Below, piece by piece: positions 3,852 through 6,600 of a DNA stretch of 6,600 nt. The notes beneath the pieces are model-generated. The model had not been told where the DNA came from, did no database searches, and was given only the letters and a program-made list of their open reading frames with translations. Positions within the stretch are counted from its first letter, which is position 1. Every line of letters starts with the position of its first letter. The translations under genes were made by a program, and so were the position numbers. This DNA comes from Rhodocyclaceae bacterium. Its GTDB lineage: Bacteria > Pseudomonadota > Gammaproteobacteria > Burkholderiales > Rhodocyclaceae. The stretch spans positions 1 through 6,600 of the forward strand of contig PNJM01000150.1 of NCBI GenBank assembly GCA_013821865.1, read 5' to 3'.

Positions 3852-6590
3852 AATGATTCCGACAACGGCGCCAGCCGCCGAGAGTTTCTGCGGCTCTCCG
3901 GTGCGGCTTTGGCGACTCTGGCCATTCCCAATGCCGCCTGGGCCTTTTCCAAGATCGTGCCCGTCGAGGACCCGCTCAAGCACTATCCCTACCGGAGCTG
4001 GGAAGACCTCTACCGCAAGGAATGGACCTGGGATTCGGTCGGCTTCACCACCCACTCCAACGGCTGCGTCGGCGGCTGTGCCTGGAAGGTGTACGTGAAG
4101 GACGGCATCCCGATGCGCGAAGAGCAGGTGAGCGAATATCCGCAACTGCCCGGCATCCCCGACATGAACCCGCGCGGCTGCCAGAAGGGCGCCGTGTACT
4201 GCTCCTGGGTGAAACAGCCGGACTTCCTCAAGTGGCCGCTGAAGCGCGTCGGCGCGCGCGGCGAGCGCAAGTGGAAGCGCATTTCCTGGGACGAGGCGCT
4301 CACCGAGATCGCCGACAAGATAATTGACACCACAATCAAGCGCGGCCCCGGCAACATCTGCATCCCCAAGCGCCCCTTCGCCGTCATCAGCAATACGGCC
4401 TACACGCGGATGGCCAACCTGCTGGGCGCCATCAAGCCGGACGTCTCCTCCATGACCGGCGACCTCTATCCCGGCATCCAGACGGTGCGCATGCCGGCGC
4501 GCACGGTGTCCACTTTCGACGACTGGTTCACCTCCGACCTCATTCTCATGTGGCACAAGAACCCCATCGTCACGCGCATCCCGGATGCGCACTTCCTGAT
4601 GGAAGCGCGCTACAACGGGGCGCGGCTGGTGAATATTTCGGTGGACTACAACCCCTCCTCGATCCACTCCGACCTGTTCGTGCCGGTGAAGATGGGCACG
4701 GACTCCCATCTCGCCGCGGCGATCGTGAACGAGCTCATCGCCGGCAAGCACTACAAGGCGGACTACCTCAAGGAGCAGACCGACCTGCCCTTCCTGGTGC
4801 GCACCGACAACGGCAAGTTCCTGCGCGAGAAGGATTTCAAGGCGGACGGCAGCGACCAGGTGTTCTACGTCTGGGACACGAAGAGCGGCAAGGCCGTGCC
4901 AGCACCCGGCAGCATGGGCAGCAAGGACAAGACCCTGAAACTCGGCGCCGTCGTTCCGGCCCTGGAAGGCACATTCGACGCGGACGGCGTCAAGGTGACC
5001 ACGGTCTTCGAGCGCCTCAAGGCGGAGATCGCGCCCTATACGCCGGAAGCCACCCAGGCCACCACGGGCATCCATCCGACCGTGGTGCGCAAGCTCGTCG
5101 GCTGGATCGCCGAGTGCAAGGCCCTGCGCATCCTCGACGGCTACAACAACCAGAAGCACATGGACGGTTTCCAGTGCGGGCGCCTCAAGATACTCATCCT
5201 GACCCTGATCGGCCACCACGGCACCACCGGCTCCATCGACACGACTTACGAGGGCTGGCGCCTGGAAGGGAATACGGAACTGGGCGCCGTGAAGGGCAAG
5301 CCGGGGCGCAGCGTCTCCATGGTGCTGGCCCAGTGGGTGTGGGGCGAGCAGTACCGGCGCGCCAAGGCCTACTACGACGACGCCCAATTGAAGGAGCAGA
5401 TCGGCTTCGGCGTGGACGACATGGAGAGCCTGCGCAAGGAGTCGGAGGCCAAGGGCTGGATGCCCAAGTGGCAGTCGATCAAGGACCCGGTGGTCTATTT
5501 CAACGGCGGCATCAACCTCTGGGCCACCTCCAACGGCTACAGCCACCTCGCCGAGAACTTCCTCAAGCGCTGCGAGCTGCTGGTGGTGGTGGACTTCCGT
5601 CTCAATTCGGGCGCCATGTACGCCGACATCGTGCTGCCGGCCGCATCCATCGAGAAGCTGGACATCCGGGAAACCTCCGTGACGCGCTTTATCCACGCCT
5701 TCGGCCAGCCGGTCAAGCCCATGTACGAGCGCAAGACCGACTGGGAGATCAACGTGGCGCTGGCCAGGAAGATCCAGGAGCGGGCCAGGGCCCGCGGCAT
5801 CACGCGGGTGGAGGACCCCGAGCTCAAGAGCGCCATCGATTTCGACACCTTCTACGACGATTTCACCATGGGCGGCAAGGTCGTCACCGACGAGCAGGCG
5901 CTGCGCTTCGTCATGGAGAAGTCGAAAGCGCTGGGCCCCGGCACCTACGAGGAACTGCTGAAGAAGGGTTTCGTCGCCGTCGGCCCCTCGGCCGGCAAGA
6001 CCGCGCCGGTGCCGAAGGACAAGCCCTACCGTCCCTTCACCGTGAACGTGAGCGAGAAGAAGCCCTACGACACGCTGACCGGGCGTCTGCAGTTCTATGT
6101 GGACCACGACTGGTTCCAGCGCTTCGGCGCGGCCGTACCTGTGCCGAATGTCAAGGGCGGCCACCTGGGACCGAAGAAGGATCCCTTCAAGACCAACTCG
6201 CCGCATACCCGCTGGGGCATTCACTCCTTCTGCCGTAACGAGAAGTGGCTGTTGCGCCATCAGCGCGGCGAGCCGGACGTGTGCCTCAACCCGAAGGTCA
6301 TGGCCCGCAAGGGCATCAAGGACGGCGACCTGGTGCGGATATTCAATTCCCAGGGCGAATTCTTCGCCGTGGCGAAGGCCGCGCCCTCCCTGCCCGACGA
6401 CCAGGTCTTCTCCGAGCACGGCTGGGAGCAGTACCTGTACAAGAACATGACCCACTACAACGACGTCGGCGCCGAACTGATCAACCCGCTGGAGATGGTG
6501 GGCGGCTACGGCCACATCAAGTTCGTCTCCGGCGGCTTCAATCCGAACCGCATCTTCTACGAGACGACGGTCGACGTCGAGAAAGTCTGA
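3849..6590 (+). CDS. Type II DMSO-reductase-family molybdopterin oxidoreductase, catalytic alpha subunit, Tat-exported
   Basis: A 913-aa Mo-bisMGD enzyme. A twin-arginine signal S-R-R-E-F-L-R (9-15) precedes a hydrophobic stretch and the cleavage motif A-W-A (30-32), so the folded enzyme should reach the periplasm. H69-x3-C73-x3-C77-x33-C111 forms the FS0 [4Fe-4S] site with its unusual histidine ligand, typical of NarG, EbdA, SerA, DdhA, ClrA and PcrA. D205 in M-T-G-D-L-Y-P aligns with the molybdenum-ligating aspartate of that group. Further signatures are [10 protein letters not shown] (141-150), [22 protein letters not shown], and a cofactor-binding C-terminal domain from about 745 ([17 protein letters not shown]). 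Type II members oxidise or reduce nitrate, selenate, (per)chlorate, dimethyl sulfide, ethylbenzene or steroid side chains; the substrate here cannot be assigned. The next gene starts 7 bp on, as expected for an alpha-beta operon. Confidence 0.92.
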   Translation: MNDSDNGASRREFLRLSGAALATLAIPNAAWAFSKIVPVEDPLKHYPYRSWEDLYRKEWTWDSVGFTTHSNGCVGGCAWKVYVKDGIPMREEQVSEYPQLPGIPDMNPRGCQKGAVYCSWVKQPDFLKWPLKRVGARGERKWKRISWDEALTEIADKIIDTTIKRGPGNICIPKRPFAVISNTAYTRMANLLGAIKPDVSSMTGDLYPGIQTVRMPARTVSTFDDWFTSDLILMWHKNPIVTRIPDAHFLMEARYNGARLVNISVDYNPSSIHSDLFVPVKMGTDSHLAAAIVNELIAGKHYKADYLKEQTDLPFLVRTDNGKFLREKDFKADGSDQVFYVWDTKSGKAVPAPGSMGSKDKTLKLGAVVPALEGTFDADGVKVTTVFERLKAEIAPYTPEATQATTGIHPTVVRKLVGWIAECKALRILDGYNNQKHMDGFQCGRLKILILTLIGHHGTTGSIDTTYEGWRLEGNTELGAVKGKPGRSVSMVLAQWVWGEQYRRAKAYYDDAQLKEQIGFGVDDMESLRKESEAKGWMPKWQSIKDPVVYFNGGINLWATSNGYSHLAENFLKRCELLVVVDFRLNSGAMYADIVLPAASIEKLDIRETSVTRFIHAFGQPVKPMYERKTDWEINVALARKIQERARARGITRVEDPELKSAIDFDTFYDDFTMGGKVVTDEQALRFVMEKSKALGPGTYEELLKKGFVAVGPSAGKTAPVPKDKPYRPFTVNVSEKKPYDTLTGRLQFYVDHDWFQRFGAAVPVPNVKGGHLGPKKDPFKTNSPHTRWGIHSFCRNEKWLLRHQRGEPDVCLNPKVMARKGIKDGDLVRIFNSQGEFFAVAKAAPSLPDDQVFSEHGWEQYLYKNMTHYNDVGAELINPLEMVGGYGHIKFVSGGFNPNRIFYETTVDVEKV

Positions 6591-6597
6591 GGAAACT

Positions 6598-6600
6598 ATG
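6598..6600 (+). CDS. Start codon of the next gene, probably the iron-sulfur beta subunit
   Basis: An ATG occupies the last three bases, preceded by GAGGAAAC, a good Shine-Dalgarno at normal spacing, 7 bp after the alpha-subunit stop. In type II DMSO reductase operons the next gene usually encodes the ferredoxin-like beta subunit. The product itself is not visible, so its identity rests on context alone. Confidence 0.5.

Noticed and set aside
4550..6238. A 562-codon plus-strand frame inside the molybdoenzyme gene
   Set aside because: It is a frame-shifted shadow with arginine- and glycine-rich sequence and no start signal or domain.
3816..6515. An 899-codon open frame on the minus strand, antisense to the molybdoenzyme
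   Set aside because: Its product is a low-complexity mix rich in H, V, G, A, L and D with no recognisable domain. It mirrors a well-supported gene and is a usual by-product of GC-rich third positions.
1..6600. CRISPR arrays, tRNA or rRNA genes, insertion sequences
   Set aside because: No regularly spaced repeats, cloverleaf-like or rRNA sequence, transposase motifs or terminal inverted repeats were seen on either strand.

Overview
The window is GC-rich DNA from a proteobacterium, most likely a betaproteobacterium with anaerobic respiratory metabolism. The reasons are the conserved divergent ccsA-like/ffh pair next to a CorB/HlyC-type gene, the codon use, and a periplasmic type II DMSO-reductase-family enzyme. 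No species can be named from the sequence alone.

Layout. On the minus strand at the left edge (1-967) lie the start of a DUF21/CorB-type membrane protein gene and, upstream of it, a CcsA/YpjD-like cytochrome c assembly-type membrane protein. The CorB-type gene appears to have its own sigma70-type promoter embedded in the end of the ccsA-like gene. A gap of only 39 bp separates the ccsA-like gene from divergent ffh (1007-2362), the signal recognition particle GTPase. Four bases after ffh comes a 154-aa rhodanese protein. It keeps only the first helices of an ArsR-type regulator and looks like an ArsR-rhodanese fusion that lost its winged helix by in-frame deletion. After 126 bp follows a full-length ArsR-rhodanese fusion regulator (2958-3629) with different codon use.

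A 219-bp AT-richer intergenic region then carries a hairpin, an FNR/ANR-type palindrome and a plausible -10 element. It leads into a 913-aa Tat-exported molybdenum enzyme (3849-6590), the catalytic subunit of a NarG/EbdA/SerA/DdhA-type (type II) complex whose substrate cannot be fixed from sequence. The window ends on the probable start codon of the next gene, expected to be the iron-sulfur beta subunit.

How the parts may work together. The left half is ordinary core genome. From about 2367 rightwards the content is accessory: two related rhodanese proteins, one still able to bind DNA in principle, beside an anaerobically controlled respiratory or hydroxylating molybdoenzyme. Each rhodanese protein has exactly two cysteines, both in the active-site loop (C-R-G-P-Y/F-C). 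This suggests a sulfur- or redox-responsive switch working with FNR-type oxygen control. That link is inference; the gene identities and motifs are read directly from the sequence.
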